Below, piece by piece: positions 19,942 to 29,231 of a DNA stretch of 64,000 nucleotides (position 1 is its first letter; each line of letters opens with the position of its first letter). The position numbers were made by a program, and so were the translations under genes. The stretch is taken from the NCBI RefSeq assembly GCF_006757745.1, contig NZ_AP019740.1:1178001-1242000 (forward strand), given 5' to 3'. Origin of the DNA: Acinetobacter radioresistens DSM 6976 = NBRC 102413 = CIP 103788 (lineage in GTDB: Bacteria; Pseudomonadota; Gammaproteobacteria; Pseudomonadales; Moraxellaceae). The notes below the pieces were generated by a model. The model was not told the DNA's origin. It did no database searches and saw only the letters and a list, made by a program, of their open reading frames with translations.

Positions 19942-20703
19942 ATGAAACACATCGTCATCCCTGCACGTTATGCAAGTTCACGTCTGCCAGGTAAACCGCT
20001 TCTGGAAATTCATGGACGTCCAATGATTTTACGTGTGGTAGATCAGGCCCGTAAAGTTCAGGGGTTCGATGATTTGTGTGTGGCAACTGATGATGAGCGT
20101 ATTGCAGAGGTGTGTCGGGACGAAAATGTGGATGTGGTGTTAACCCGTGCAGATCATCCATCAGGTACGGACCGCTTGAGTGAAGTTGCACGGATTAAGG
20201 GTTGGGGAAGTGATGATATTATTGTTAATATTCAGGGTGATGAACCTTTATTGCCAGCTCAACTGGTACAACAGGTTGCACAGCTATTAATAGATCAGCC
20301 CCAATGTTCAATGTCGACTTTATGTGAGCCGATTCATGAGCTTGATGAGTTTCAGCGTGACAGTATAGTTAAAGTGGTAAAAAGCCTTCATGGAGAGGCT
20401 TTGTATTTTAGTCGAGCCACTATTCCTTATGACCGTGATGCTGCCCGGCAGACTATACCGCAGTTACATACACAGGCTTTTCGTCATCTGGGGCTTTATG
20501 CGTATCGTGTGAGCCTGCTGCAGGCTTATGTAGGTTGGGATATGGGATTGCTTGAAAAACTGGAAAGTCTAGAGCAACTGCGTGTACTAGAAAATGGCCA
20601 TCGTATTGCAATTGCTGTTGCCATGGCTAACTTGCCGCCGGGTGTAGATACTCAAGCTGATCTTGACCGGCTAAATGCATTGGATATTTCCTATTTTGAA
20701 TAA
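19942..20703 (+). CDS. kdsB: 3-deoxy-manno-octulosonate cytidylyltransferase KdsB
   Basis: KdsB makes CMP-Kdo from CTP and Kdo for the inner core of the lipopolysaccharide. The 253-residue protein opens with [18 protein letters not shown] and keeps [27 protein letters not shown] (metal/CTP site) and the final [13 protein letters not shown]. It begins nine bases after lpxK with AAGGTCTTTTT ahead of the ATG, so it is in the same transcript. Confidence 0.95.
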   Translation: MKHIVIPARYASSRLPGKPLLEIHGRPMILRVVDQARKVQGFDDLCVATDDERIAEVCRDENVDVVLTRADHPSGTDRLSEVARIKGWGSDDIIVNIQGDEPLLPAQLVQQVAQLLIDQPQCSMSTLCEPIHELDEFQRDSIVKVVKSLHGEALYFSRATIPYDRDAARQTIPQLHTQAFRHLGLYAYRVSLLQAYVGWDMGLLEKLESLEQLRVLENGHRIAIAVAMANLPPGVDTQADLDRLNALDISYFE

Positions 20704-20720
20704 CTGCTGGAACAAGTAAT

Positions 20721-21704
20721 ATGGAAAATGTTCTTGAGCAATCCCAGATTTATCCTTGGCAGCAGCCTGTATGGGATACACTGACGCGGCGTTTTCCTGA
20801 CATCGGTCATGGGCTACTGTTTTACGGTAAATCCGGCTGTGGTAAAGAAGCTTTTAGCCGGCATTTTCTCGCCTGGATACTTTGCCAGAATAAACAAGCT
20901 CAAGGACCGTGTGGGGAATGTAGTAGTTGCCAGTGGTTAAAATCAGATACACATCCCAACTATGTACATATTTCGACCGATGAAGAAAATAAAAAACAGA
21001 ATGCTAAAATTCGCATTGAAAAAATACGCGATTTACAGCCTTTCGTACAGCAAACCGGTGAGGGCTGGCGTGTTATAATGATTGAGCCAGCTGAAGCACT
21101 CAATATTGCTGCGGCAAATGCATTGCTTAAAACTTTGGAAGAACCGGGGGAGCGCATTGTCATTATTTTACTGGCTGATCATTATTTAAAGTTACCGGCA
21201 ACTATTCGCAGTCGACTGCAGCACTATGCACTAGATCGAATCAGTACTGAACAGGCAGAACAGTATATCCGTCCCAACTTATCTGACCTGAACCAGCAAA
21301 ATTTGCAGCTTTTAATGAATCTGTCCAGTGATATGCCTTTACAGGCATTAGAGTTGGCTGATTCTGCATGGTTGCCGAAGCGCCAGGAATTTCTTGAAGA
21401 TTGGGAAAAACTGGTAGCTCAAAAAAATATGCCGGTATTCTTTGCATCAAAATGGCATAAAGAGCTGACATTTCCTGAATTTATCACTATGTTTGAATAC
21501 TTGTTGTGTGATCTGATTTGTGTCAAGCTAAATCAAAACCTGAAGAATGTTGATCTTAACCTGAAGCCAGTTGCTGAACATTATTCGCTTGATGTTTTAT
21601 TCGAAATCTATTCAGATTTGCAAAAATCCAAGCAGCTTACTGAGCAGAATGTACAGGTTAACTTGGTTCTGGATCAACTGTTCATCAGGCTGATGAATGT
21701 TTAA
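20721..21704 (+). CDS. holB: DNA polymerase III delta' subunit HolB
   Basis: HolB is part of the clamp loader. The 327-residue protein has an AAA+ fold with a Walker A-like GKSGCGKEAFSRHFL (about 37-51) and a zinc-finger-like cluster CGECSSCQWL. It also has RVIMIEPAEALNIAAANALLKTLEEP (Walker B plus sensor region) and ATIRSRLQHY. Gene order holB-pilZ-tatD matches Pseudomonas and other gammaproteobacteria. It follows kdsB by 17 bases. Confidence 0.93.
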   Translation: MENVLEQSQIYPWQQPVWDTLTRRFPDIGHGLLFYGKSGCGKEAFSRHFLAWILCQNKQAQGPCGECSSCQWLKSDTHPNYVHISTDEENKKQNAKIRIEKIRDLQPFVQQTGEGWRVIMIEPAEALNIAAANALLKTLEEPGERIVIILLADHYLKLPATIRSRLQHYALDRISTEQAEQYIRPNLSDLNQQNLQLLMNLSSDMPLQALELADSAWLPKRQEFLEDWEKLVAQKNMPVFFASKWHKELTFPEFITMFEYLLCDLICVKLNQNLKNVDLNLKPVAEHYSLDVLFEIYSDLQKSKQLTEQNVQVNLVLDQLFIRLMNV

Positions 21705-21722
21705 GACTTAAGGGGAAAGTCG

Positions 21723-22064
21723 ATGCAACCACGTATGGGTGGTATTATTCAGGTGAATATACCTGACCGGGCAACCTTGCAGGCCAGTTATATGGGTTTT
21801 GTTCAGGGTGGTGGTCTGTTTATTCCATCACAACAGCCAGTAAAAATGGGTGAAGAGGTTTTTGTGCTAGCTACTTTGCCTGGACAAGCTCAGAAAGTAC
21901 CCTTGACTGGCAAAGTCATCTGGATTTCCCGCAAACAGAATGGAATTCGACCTCAAGGTTTCGGAATTCAGCTAAGTGGCGAGAAAGGAATTTATTATAG
22001 AAGTGAAGCTGAAAAGCTGCTTGCCGGTAGCCTGACTTCAGATCGTCCGGGTTATACCGTCTAA
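21723..22064 (+). CDS. pilZ: PilZ-domain type IV pilus assembly protein
   Basis: The 113-residue protein is a single PilZ domain (MGGIIQVNIPDRATLQASYMG, LTGKVIWISRKQNG, GFGIQLSGEKG). It lacks the RxxxR c-di-GMP-binding motif near its start, like the founding PilZ of Pseudomonas, which acts in type IV pilus assembly by protein contact. Its place between holB and tatD is the canonical one. Confidence 0.9.
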   Translation: MQPRMGGIIQVNIPDRATLQASYMGFVQGGGLFIPSQQPVKMGEEVFVLATLPGQAQKVPLTGKVIWISRKQNGIRPQGFGIQLSGEKGIYYRSEAEKLLAGSLTSDRPGYTV

Positions 22065-22107
22065 AACTGTCGATTTTTAAGCTCACTGGTTGTTATAGGA
22101 AAAAATT

Positions 22108-22881
22108 GTGTTTGTAGATACTCATTGTCATTTAACCCTGCTGGACCTGTCGCCTTATGATGGTGATATTGATCTGGCCATTCAGGCGGCAAAAGATGTA
22201 GGGGTATCAAAAATGATGAGTATCTCGGTAAATCTGGATGACCACATTGAGCTTTCGCGAATTGCCATCCGTCATCCTGAGTTGGGCTATAGTGTAGGTG
22301 TGCATCCTTGTGAAGATGCCACAGTCATGGCGCGTGCTACGACTGAATATCTGGTTGAGCTAGCACAGGCAGAAAAAGCGTGGGCGCTTGGTGAAACCGG
22401 TCTCGACTATTTTCACAGTACGGATTTTATTGCTGAACAAAAAGAATGTTTCGCCCGTCATATTCAGGCTTCAAAAATAGTAAAAAAGCCAGTAGTTGTA
22501 CATACTCGCTCGGCCAAGCAGGATACGGTTGATATTATTCGTGCCGAAGGTTCTGAACATGGAATTCTGCACTGTTTTACAGAAGATTGGGAAACTGCCA
22601 AGGCAGTCCTGGATTGTGGTTACTATATTTCTTTCTCGGGTATTGTATCCTTTAAAAATGCTCAGGACTTGCGAGATGTTGCCAAACAGGTCCCCCTTGA
22701 CCGTATTTTGATTGAAACGGATAGCCCGTATCTGGCACCAGTACCTTATCGAGGTAAATCTAATGAACCAAAATATGTTCCATATGTAGCCAAAGCCTTA
22801 AGTGATGTATATGATAAACCGCTTGAGGAGATTGCTTTCATAACAACACAAAATTTTGAAAACCTCCTTAATTCAAAGTAA
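22108..22881 (+). CDS. TatD-family metal-dependent hydrolase (DNase)
   Basis: The 257-residue TIM-barrel protein has the metal-binding HCH motif in MFVDTHCHLTLLDL, GETGLDYFHS, VHTRSAKQDTVDII, LHCFTEDWETAK and the late IETDSPYLAPVPYRGK. It is closest to the YcfH/TatD group; these are 3'-5' exonucleases in several studied cases, but the true substrate is uncertain. The start is GTG 22108 with AGGAAAAA just upstream. It is the third member of the holB-pilZ-tatD block. Confidence 0.88.
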   Translation: MFVDTHCHLTLLDLSPYDGDIDLAIQAAKDVGVSKMMSISVNLDDHIELSRIAIRHPELGYSVGVHPCEDATVMARATTEYLVELAQAEKAWALGETGLDYFHSTDFIAEQKECFARHIQASKIVKKPVVVHTRSAKQDTVDIIRAEGSEHGILHCFTEDWETAKAVLDCGYYISFSGIVSFKNAQDLRDVAKQVPLDRILIETDSPYLAPVPYRGKSNEPKYVPYVAKALSDVYDKPLEEIAFITTQNFENLLNSK

Positions 22882-22914
22882 ATACGCATTGAAAAGCAAA
22901 AAGAGAGTAATCGG

Positions 22915-23529
22915 GTGAAGATGGATCGTCAGGCCCAGTTTCGGGCAAGAGAAGCATTAATATTTCAAGTGGCAGAGCAACTCCTGTTAGAAAATGGTGA
23001 GTCAGGCATGACACTTGATGCACTGGCGGCAGAACTCGATTTAGCCAAGGGTACTCTATACAAGCATTTTCAAAGTAAGGATGAGCTGTATATTCTGCTC
23101 ATTATTCGCAATGAGCGGATGTTGCTGGAAATGATTCAGGATACCGAAAAATCTTTTCCTGAACACTTGGCTTTTTTCATGTTGCATCATCTGCATCATC
23201 CGGAACGTACCGTACTTTTTCATCAGATTGAAGAGCGGCTTTCGATTACCGGACAGGGAATCCACCATCTTTTTAGTGAGCTTTATCAGGTCCGTAAACA
23301 GCGAATGCGTATTATTATACGCATGACCGAAAACTATTTGGAATCCATCGGCAGTATCATGACAGTGCGTGACTATCTCGCTTCGATCTGGTCACTAACA
23401 CATGGCGCGGCAGCAATTTTAAATTCAAGTTTTTATCAGCGTTATCTGGGGTCGCGTGATACTTTAAGAGTGGCCTATATTGATCAGGCTTTGGCACTGC
23501 CCAAGCAGGTTAATGAACAATATGCCTGA
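22915..23529 (+). CDS. TetR/AcrR-family transcriptional regulator
   Basis: The 204-residue protein has an N-terminal helix-turn-helix (GMTLDALAAELDLAKGTLYKHFQSKDELY, about residues 31-59), the TetR signature, and a helical ligand/dimer domain after it. The start may be GTG 22915 or ATG 22921, two codons on. It lies in line between tatD and the gspH pseudopilin gene with short gaps and may be cotranscribed with either. Its ligand and targets cannot be read from sequence. Confidence 0.85.
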   Translation: MKMDRQAQFRAREALIFQVAEQLLLENGESGMTLDALAAELDLAKGTLYKHFQSKDELYILLIIRNERMLLEMIQDTEKSFPEHLAFFMLHHLHHPERTVLFHQIEERLSITGQGIHHLFSELYQVRKQRMRIIIRMTENYLESIGSIMTVRDYLASIWSLTHGAAAILNSSFYQRYLGSRDTLRVAYIDQALALPKQVNEQYA

Positions 23530-23543
23530 TATGGAATAATCTA

Positions 23544-24107
23544 ATGATCCGTTCATCTTCATCTGCTCATTATGGTTTTACCTTAATCGAACTGATGGTG
23601 GTCATTGTGATCATTGGTATTATGGCATCTCTTGTTGTAATGAATTTGAATGGTATTGATCAGCGTAAAGCAATGCAGGCTAGGGAAGTTTTTTTACTGG
23701 ACCTGCAGAAAATCAACCGCGAAGCCAATGACCAGGCACGTATACTCGCACTTGAAACGCGCTCAGCTACTGATGTAAATACTTTTGTTTATAACTTGCT
23801 CGAATATCAAGCTACGGCTGATATGAAAACTACTACTGGGTTTTTAGCTCCTGCACCAGAAAAATGGCAGAAATATAGTGAGTTTCCTTCTCGACATTTG
23901 CCCCCAAATGTCAGCTTTAGTATTCAGCCTCTCGATCATGATTTTCAAAATGCCAGTAATGAAGAGTTATTAGGAAGCCGGGCACCTAAACTGATCTGGC
24001 TGGGAAATGGAGAAGTGCGACCTGTACGCATCCAGTTCTATCTGGAGCAAAGGCCGGTAGGTCATGAAATCGAAATTGATTATTTAGGTAAAATTAGTGA
24101 AACCTAA
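23544..24107 (+). CDS. gspH: Type II secretion minor pseudopilin GspH
   Basis: A prepilin peptidase site and membrane helix (YGFTLIELMVVIVIIGIMASLVVMNL) start the 187-residue protein; mature protein begins at Phe of FTLIEL. It is the first of four pseudopilin genes H-I-J-K that cap the type II secretion pseudopilus. The order and lengths support GspH over a type IV pilin. Its 3' end overlaps gspI by 11 bases. Confidence 0.88.
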   Translation: MIRSSSSAHYGFTLIELMVVIVIIGIMASLVVMNLNGIDQRKAMQAREVFLLDLQKINREANDQARILALETRSATDVNTFVYNLLEYQATADMKTTTGFLAPAPEKWQKYSEFPSRHLPPNVSFSIQPLDHDFQNASNEELLGSRAPKLIWLGNGEVRPVRIQFYLEQRPVGHEIEIDYLGKISET

Positions 24108-24483
24108 AGGCTTTACATTACTTGAAGTTATGGTTGCGCTAGCAATTTTTGCGACAGCAGCAGTTGCCCTGACAAAAGTAGCCATGCAATATACACAAGC
24201 CACCTCAAATGCAATTTTAAGGACAAAAGCGCAATTTGTAGGTATGAATGAAATTGCTCTCATGGAAATGAATCAGGCGTGGTTACAGGGAACAGAGTCT
24301 AAACAGGTAACATCTCAAGGTGAAACCTGGCAAATTGACAAACAGGCAGCTTCCACCATCAGTCCAAATGTACAGCGTATTGAAGTACAAATTAGTCTGT
24401 TTAATACAGAGCAGGGTAAGGTTGAAAATGGAATTGCGACCTTGGTGTTTTTTAATCATCCACTCAAAGAAAATACTTCATGA
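24097..24483 (+). CDS. gspI: Type II secretion minor pseudopilin GspI
   Basis: The 128-residue protein has the prepilin motif KGFTLLEVMVALAIFATAAVALTKV with the conserved glutamate at +5. It starts at GTG 24097 inside the gspH end and overlaps gspJ by four bases. GspI nucleates the I-J-K tip complex in known systems. Confidence 0.9.
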   Translation: MKPKGFTLLEVMVALAIFATAAVALTKVAMQYTQATSNAILRTKAQFVGMNEIALMEMNQAWLQGTESKQVTSQGETWQIDKQAASTISPNVQRIEVQISLFNTEQGKVENGIATLVFFNHPLKENTS

Positions 24484-25115
24484 AATATAAATGGGGTTTT
24501 ACTCTTGTGGAGCTGTTGGTCGCAATTGCGATTTTTGCAGCACTCTCTGCGCTGGGTTGGAAGGTTTTTGATTATCTGATCAAAGTAAAAGAACGAAATA
24601 GTATACATGAGCAAAATCTTGCCCGGTTACAGGAAGCTTATCAGCAAATCTTACGTGACAGCCTGCAACTGATTCCATTAACTGCAAATAATGGAGGAGA
24701 GTTGCGTCCTGCACTTGAATTAAACGATCAGCATTTTATTTTTAGTAAAGCTGGTGTAACTGATCCTTTGGGCCAAGGGCTGGGGCCTTATGAGCGGATC
24801 GAATATCAATACAGTAGTGCAGATCAGAAACTGTACCGGTTAAAATATCAAAACCTGAATACTTCAACTGCTATTCAGCCCCAGTCAAGTGTGCTTCTTG
24901 ATCAGGTCGAGCAATACCGGATTAGCGTCTTAAATCCGGCTGAACTGAACAGATGGCCTGAAGGCGTATTAGATCCTGCTTCCCAATCAGAACAGCTTAA
25001 AATTCTACCGCGCGGTTTTAAAATCAATCTGACCATAAATGGAACTGAATACGAATGGATTTACAGCCTTTTAAATACAGATGATTTAAAAGAAAAAACA
25101 ATAAATCCATCTTAA
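24480..25115 (+). CDS. gspJ: Type II secretion minor pseudopilin GspJ
   Basis: The prepilin signal WGFTLVELLVAIAIFAALSALGWKV leads a 211-residue protein with the GspJ features YQQILRDSLQLIPL and ERIEYQYSSADQKLYRL. ATG 24480 overlaps the gspI TGA (ATGA). It belongs to the tip complex with GspI and GspK. Confidence 0.9.
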   Translation: MKYKWGFTLVELLVAIAIFAALSALGWKVFDYLIKVKERNSIHEQNLARLQEAYQQILRDSLQLIPLTANNGGELRPALELNDQHFIFSKAGVTDPLGQGLGPYERIEYQYSSADQKLYRLKYQNLNTSTAIQPQSSVLLDQVEQYRISVLNPAELNRWPEGVLDPASQSEQLKILPRGFKINLTINGTEYEWIYSLLNTDDLKEKTINPS

Positions 25116-25137
25116 AAGTAAAAAACTGGGGATTACT

Positions 25138-26082
25138 ATGCGGCAGCAACAGGGTATAGCACTTATTACTATTCTGATGATGGTTGCCTTGGCAACCATT
25201 CTGGCTGCCACTATTGCCAAGCGGCAAAGTCAGACAGCAGATAACACCGCTTACCTGATGCGACAGGACCAATCTTTACTCTATGCAAAAAGTGCTGAAG
25301 CATTTTTCTCTGAAATCCTGCAACAAGACAAAGAAAATGCTGGAGATATTGATCATTTACAGGAAATTTGGGCACAGCCTATGCCCGCCTTTCCCGTAGA
25401 AGACGGTTATATTTCAGGTCGTTTAAAAGATGAAAGCGGAAAGTTTAATTTAAATAATTTGGTTAAGGTAGATGGTACGGTTAATCCGGATGCTCAGGCC
25501 TGGTTTGAGCGCTTGCTGGTCCGTGTTGGTCTGCCTGCCGAACTAAGCCAGGCAGTGATTGACTGGCAGGACCCTGACGATCTGACTATAGGTGCTATGG
25601 GCGCGGAAAGCAGTTATTATCAAGGTTTGAATCAACCTCATCTTACTCCCAATACCCGGTTTTTTAGTATTGAAGAGCTGAAGCAGGTAAGAGGGTTCGA
25701 AGGAAAAAAATACCAATTGATAGCGCCTTATGTAAGTGCATTACCAGCAGAGACCAAAATTAATATCAATACAGCACCTGCTTTGGTTCTTGCCAGTATG
25801 GATGAGAAGCTTGATCTGAATGCTGTCACAGATGCTTTGCAGCGTAAGCAAAGTAATATGGAATACTTTAATGCCACAGGCGATTTGTGGGGACTTGAGC
25901 CATTCGATCAGATAAGTGCTACCAACAAAGCACAAGTAAATCCATTGCTGGATATAAAGTCAGATTTTTTTAAAGCTGAAATTGAAGTACGGCTCTCAGA
26001 ACGTAAACGGCAGTTCACAACATACTTTAAACGCGATGAAAACCAGATCTATGTATATTTTCGAAGTCTTGCCCCATTTTAG
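25138..26082 (+). CDS. gspK: Type II secretion minor pseudopilin GspK
   Basis: The 314-residue protein has the short GspK leader QQGIALITILMMVALATILAATIAKRQ, which lacks the usual +5 glutamate, as is normal for GspK. The large alpha domain follows, with GRLKDESGKFNLNNL, VIDWQDPDD and the helix-hairpin-helix-like INTAPALVLASMD. AACTGGGGATTACT precedes the ATG. The rest of the gsp genes are not in this window, so the secretion genes are split around the chromosome. Confidence 0.9.
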   Translation: MRQQQGIALITILMMVALATILAATIAKRQSQTADNTAYLMRQDQSLLYAKSAEAFFSEILQQDKENAGDIDHLQEIWAQPMPAFPVEDGYISGRLKDESGKFNLNNLVKVDGTVNPDAQAWFERLLVRVGLPAELSQAVIDWQDPDDLTIGAMGAESSYYQGLNQPHLTPNTRFFSIEELKQVRGFEGKKYQLIAPYVSALPAETKININTAPALVLASMDEKLDLNAVTDALQRKQSNMEYFNATGDLWGLEPFDQISATNKAQVNPLLDIKSDFFKAEIEVRLSERKRQFTTYFKRDENQIYVYFRSLAPF

Positions 26083-26178
26083 ACTGCATGAATTGTGAGC
26101 AGTTATAAAAATAGCTGCGAACTACTTTACTTTTGCTTTATAATTAAAAATATTTGCAGTCAATTACCTATTCGGCGC

Positions 26179-26775
26179 ATGTTAATTCGTAAGTTATTTA
26201 AGTTTGAAAACGCTCATATCGTGCGAAATTGCACTTCGGATCGCTGTAAGCGTTCAATTCATGGCCATAGCTACAAGGTTGAGTTGTTACTCAAGGCTAA
26301 CCGGTTGGATCATGGACAGATGGTCTACGACTTCGGCCTGTTGAAAGGGGTGATTAAAGATCTTTTCGACAGTTTTGACCATGCCATCTGTTTTTGGCAA
26401 AATGATGACCAGGAATATATTGCAGCGTGCAAAAAATTTAGTGCGCGCTGGATAGCTCTGCCTGTTTCACCCTCTGCTGAACAGTTTTCGCGCATTTTCT
26501 TCTTTCTAGCCCAGCAGGTTCTAAATTCAACCGTTACCCAGAACGGGGAAGGTGATGTTGAGGTTTACTCGGTAATTGTGCATGAAACAGATACAGGTTA
26601 TGCACAGAGTTTTCAGGAAGATATAGAAAATAGGCAAATGGGTTTATTACAGCTTGAACAGATCGAATTTTCTGAACAGGTTCAGCAAGAATGGGCCGAT
26701 CCGACCATGTATGAAAGATTGAAACAGGGTTTGAAATTTGAAAATCCTGGAGTTGAGCTGCAGGTCAAGCTTTAA
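26179..26775 (+). CDS. QueD-like 6-pyruvoyl/6-carboxy-tetrahydropterin synthase family protein
   Basis: From ATG 26179 (MLIRKLFKFENAH) the protein has 198 residues; an upstream in-frame GTG would add 28 residues not typical of the family. The zinc histidines are in FENAH and SIHGHSYKVEL, DFGLLKGVIKDLFDSFDHAI is the central block, and HETDTGYAQ holds the late glutamate. QueD makes the queuosine precursor 6-carboxytetrahydropterin. The catalytic cysteine spacing here is CKRSIHGH (Cx4HGH) rather than the Cx3HGH of E. coli QueD, and an acidic C-terminal stretch is added, so function may differ. It precedes ung by about 45 bases. Confidence 0.75.
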   Translation: MLIRKLFKFENAHIVRNCTSDRCKRSIHGHSYKVELLLKANRLDHGQMVYDFGLLKGVIKDLFDSFDHAICFWQNDDQEYIAACKKFSARWIALPVSPSAEQFSRIFFFLAQQVLNSTVTQNGEGDVEVYSVIVHETDTGYAQSFQEDIENRQMGLLQLEQIEFSEQVQQEWADPTMYERLKQGLKFENPGVELQVKL

Positions 26776-26819
26776 AACTTCGGATATTTTATTTTGGATA
26801 AGACTTTAAGGAAAAAGGC

Positions 26820-27533
26820 ATGCAGTTAACTGAGCAGCAAGATGAAAAATTGAGTAAGGTTCAGTTAGACGAAAGTTGGAAATATGCCTTGGCAGATTTT
26901 TTGCTGGGTGCCAAGATAGAACACTTGCGTAACTTCTTGCGAGAAGAAAAGAAAGCTCAAAAAACAATTTATCCCCCAAACCCGGAAATATTTAAGGCAT
27001 TAAATATGACTCCACTTGACCAGGTGAAGGTCGTAATTTTGGGGCAGGATCCTTATCATGGGCCTAATCAGGCCAACGGGTTGAGCTTTTCTGTACATCG
27101 TGGTGTAGGTTTACCGCCATCATTACGTAATATTTTTCATGAACTGCATACTGATCTGGGTGTGCCTGAGCCTCACCATGGTGATCTGACCAAATGGGCA
27201 AAGCAAGGTGTATTACTGCTAAATAGCGTATTGACTGTTGAGGCAGGTCAGCCAACTTCTCATCAAAAGCAGGGCTGGGAAGATTTTACCGATTATGTGA
27301 TTGATGTGGTAAATGAACAGCGGGAACATGTTGTCTTTATTTTATGGGGTGCATATGCACAGCGTAAAGGACAGCGAATTAATCAAGACAGACATTTGGT
27401 CTTGAAAGCTGCTCACCCTTCTCCTTTGGCAGCCAACCGTGGTGGTTTCTTCGGTTGTAAAGTATTCTCCAAAACAAATAATTATTTAACACAACATGGC
27501 ATTGAGCCTATAGACTGGCAGCTGGACGCATGA
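26820..27533 (+). CDS. ung: Uracil-DNA glycosylase Ung (family 1)
   Basis: Ung removes uracil from DNA. The water-activating motif GQDPYHGPNQANGLSFSV, the VLLLNSVLTVE block and the HPSPLAANRG leucine-loop motif mark a family 1 enzyme of normal length (237). AAGGAAAAAGGC precedes the ATG. The stop overlaps the start of the next gene by four bases (ATGA). Confidence 0.95.
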   Translation: MQLTEQQDEKLSKVQLDESWKYALADFLLGAKIEHLRNFLREEKKAQKTIYPPNPEIFKALNMTPLDQVKVVILGQDPYHGPNQANGLSFSVHRGVGLPPSLRNIFHELHTDLGVPEPHHGDLTKWAKQGVLLLNSVLTVEAGQPTSHQKQGWEDFTDYVIDVVNEQREHVVFILWGAYAQRKGQRINQDRHLVLKAAHPSPLAANRGGFFGCKVFSKTNNYLTQHGIEPIDWQLDA

Positions 27534-28654
27534 CAAATTCTCCCTTACTAAATTCTTATCATCCTGACTTGGTCGTTGAAGCCGCGGACAATGGCTGGCG
27601 TATAGTACGTTTAAATCGTCCGAAATCCTTGCATGCTCTGGATGAATCTATCGTTTCTGCATTACTGAAGGCTTTTGAAGATTTTCAGCATGATGATCAG
27701 GTCAAGGCTATCTGGTTAGATTCAACAACACCGAAAGCCTTTTGTGCAGGTGGAGATGTTCGTAAACTACGTCAATTAGTCATTAATCATGAAGTAGATA
27801 CAGCGAACCGGTTTTTTGAACAGGAATACGCACTGGATTTACTCATTCATAATTATGCCAAACCAATTCTGGTCTGGGGAGAAGGTTATGTTATGGGAGG
27901 TGGGCTGGGCTTGTTTATGGCAGCACCGTTCCGGCTGGTCACTCCCTATTCGCGGTTAGCTATGCCTGAGATTAATATTGGTTTATATCCTGATGTCGGT
28001 GCAAGCCGTTTCTTGGCAGATCGGGGTCCGATAGGTTTATTTACCGGTCTGACGGGTTCAATTATGACCTCTGCTGGCGCTTATGGTATCGGTTGGGCAA
28101 CCCATATCTGTGATGCACAGCGTGATGTAGTATTACAAAAAGTCATCAGTATTGATTGGAATCATTATCCTGCGGGAAGTTTCCGTGCGATTGATGATAC
28201 CTTAAACAGCCTGCACCGACCGGTGGCCCCAGGCCCATTACAGAATTCACTTGATGTGATTCATAGTGTCTGCCGGGGTATAAATTTTGAACAGGACTAT
28301 CAGGCTATTATTGGTTTAAGTGATGCTCGTAGTGACTGGTTGCGTCAGGCAAGTGAAAATCTGCAAAAGGGCTCGCCTGCCACAGCGGCACTTACTTGGC
28401 TGTTATGGCAATGGGGGCGTCAGGTTCATTCTTGGAACGAAGTATTTGAGCTTGAACTTCAAATTTCCAACTGGAAAATCCGCCATCCTGATTTTGTTGA
28501 AGGAGTACGTGCACGACTGGTGGATAAAGATTTGTCACCTGAGTGGAAACAAAATGCCGATTTAAGTCTGCGCAGTATCTTGGGTGATCAACCACCAGTA
28601 ACCACAAATGAAAGCTGGAACAGACTACTTAAACAATATCAGGTGATTGACTGA
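27530..28654 (+). CDS. Enoyl-CoA hydratase/isomerase family protein, 3-hydroxyisobutyryl-CoA hydrolase-like
   Basis: The 374-residue length and the motifs AFCAGGDVRKL, GEGYVMGGGLGLFMAAPFRL and AMPEINIGLYPDVGASRFLAD place it in the crotonase superfamily subgroup of 3-hydroxyisobutyryl-CoA hydrolases. These act in valine breakdown. The C-terminal extension after residue 260 is also typical. It overlaps ung and ends two bases before tadA, so the operon mixes DNA repair and catabolism. A plain enoyl-CoA hydratase is possible but would be shorter. Confidence 0.8.
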   Translation: MTNSPLLNSYHPDLVVEAADNGWRIVRLNRPKSLHALDESIVSALLKAFEDFQHDDQVKAIWLDSTTPKAFCAGGDVRKLRQLVINHEVDTANRFFEQEYALDLLIHNYAKPILVWGEGYVMGGGLGLFMAAPFRLVTPYSRLAMPEINIGLYPDVGASRFLADRGPIGLFTGLTGSIMTSAGAYGIGWATHICDAQRDVVLQKVISIDWNHYPAGSFRAIDDTLNSLHRPVAPGPLQNSLDVIHSVCRGINFEQDYQAIIGLSDARSDWLRQASENLQKGSPATAALTWLLWQWGRQVHSWNEVFELELQISNWKIRHPDFVEGVRARLVDKDLSPEWKQNADLSLRSILGDQPPVTTNESWNRLLKQYQVID

Positions 28655-28657
28655 TAT

Positions 28658-29149
28658 ATGCAGCAACATGAATTCGATGATCATTACTGGATGCAGCTTG
28701 CCTATGAGCAGGCTGCACTTGCAGCGTCAAAAGGGGAAGTTCCGGTAGGTGCGGTAATTGTAAGTAATAACCAGGTTATTGGTGTAGGACATAATCAGCC
28801 AATTTTCAAGCATGACCCAACAGCTCATGCAGAAATACAGGCCCTTCGAGAGGCTTGTCAATTGACACAAAATTATCGACTGCCAGATGATACTACTTTA
28901 TATGTCACTCTTGAGCCTTGTACAATGTGTGTAGGAGCATTAATCCACGCACGGGTGCAGAGAGTGGTTTTTGGAGCGACTGAGCCTAAAGCCGGATCGC
29001 TCGTCAGTGCGCGCCGCTTATTAGAGAGTGGTTATTATAATCATCTATTTCAATTTGAATCAGGCTGTTTACAAGAACAGTGTTCACAACAGCTAAGTGA
29101 TTTCTTTAAAATGCGGCGTGAACAGAAGCGTCAGCAGAGTAAACTCTGA
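28658..29149 (+). CDS. tadA: tRNA-specific adenosine deaminase TadA
   Basis: TadA converts A34 to inosine in tRNA-Arg(ACG). The 163-residue protein has the deaminase signature HAEIQALREA with the catalytic glutamate and PCTMCVGALIHARV with the zinc cysteines, plus the C-terminal helix DFFKMRREQKRQ typical of TadA. ATG 28658 starts three bases after the preceding stop. Confidence 0.92.
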   Translation: MQQHEFDDHYWMQLAYEQAALAASKGEVPVGAVIVSNNQVIGVGHNQPIFKHDPTAHAEIQALREACQLTQNYRLPDDTTLYVTLEPCTMCVGALIHARVQRVVFGATEPKAGSLVSARRLLESGYYNHLFQFESGCLQEQCSQQLSDFFKMRREQKRQQSKL

Positions 29150-29231
29150 ACTAATCTCCATAAAATAGATACCATCATGGTTTCAGAACTCTTTAAATTA
29201 TCAATTTTCAATAAAAAACACAGGAAAGAAA

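Noticed and set aside
23544..26082. Pseudopilin genes as type IV pilus minor pilins (fimT/pilV-like)
   Set aside because: The H-I-J-K order, overlaps and the GspK-type leader and domain fit type II secretion better.
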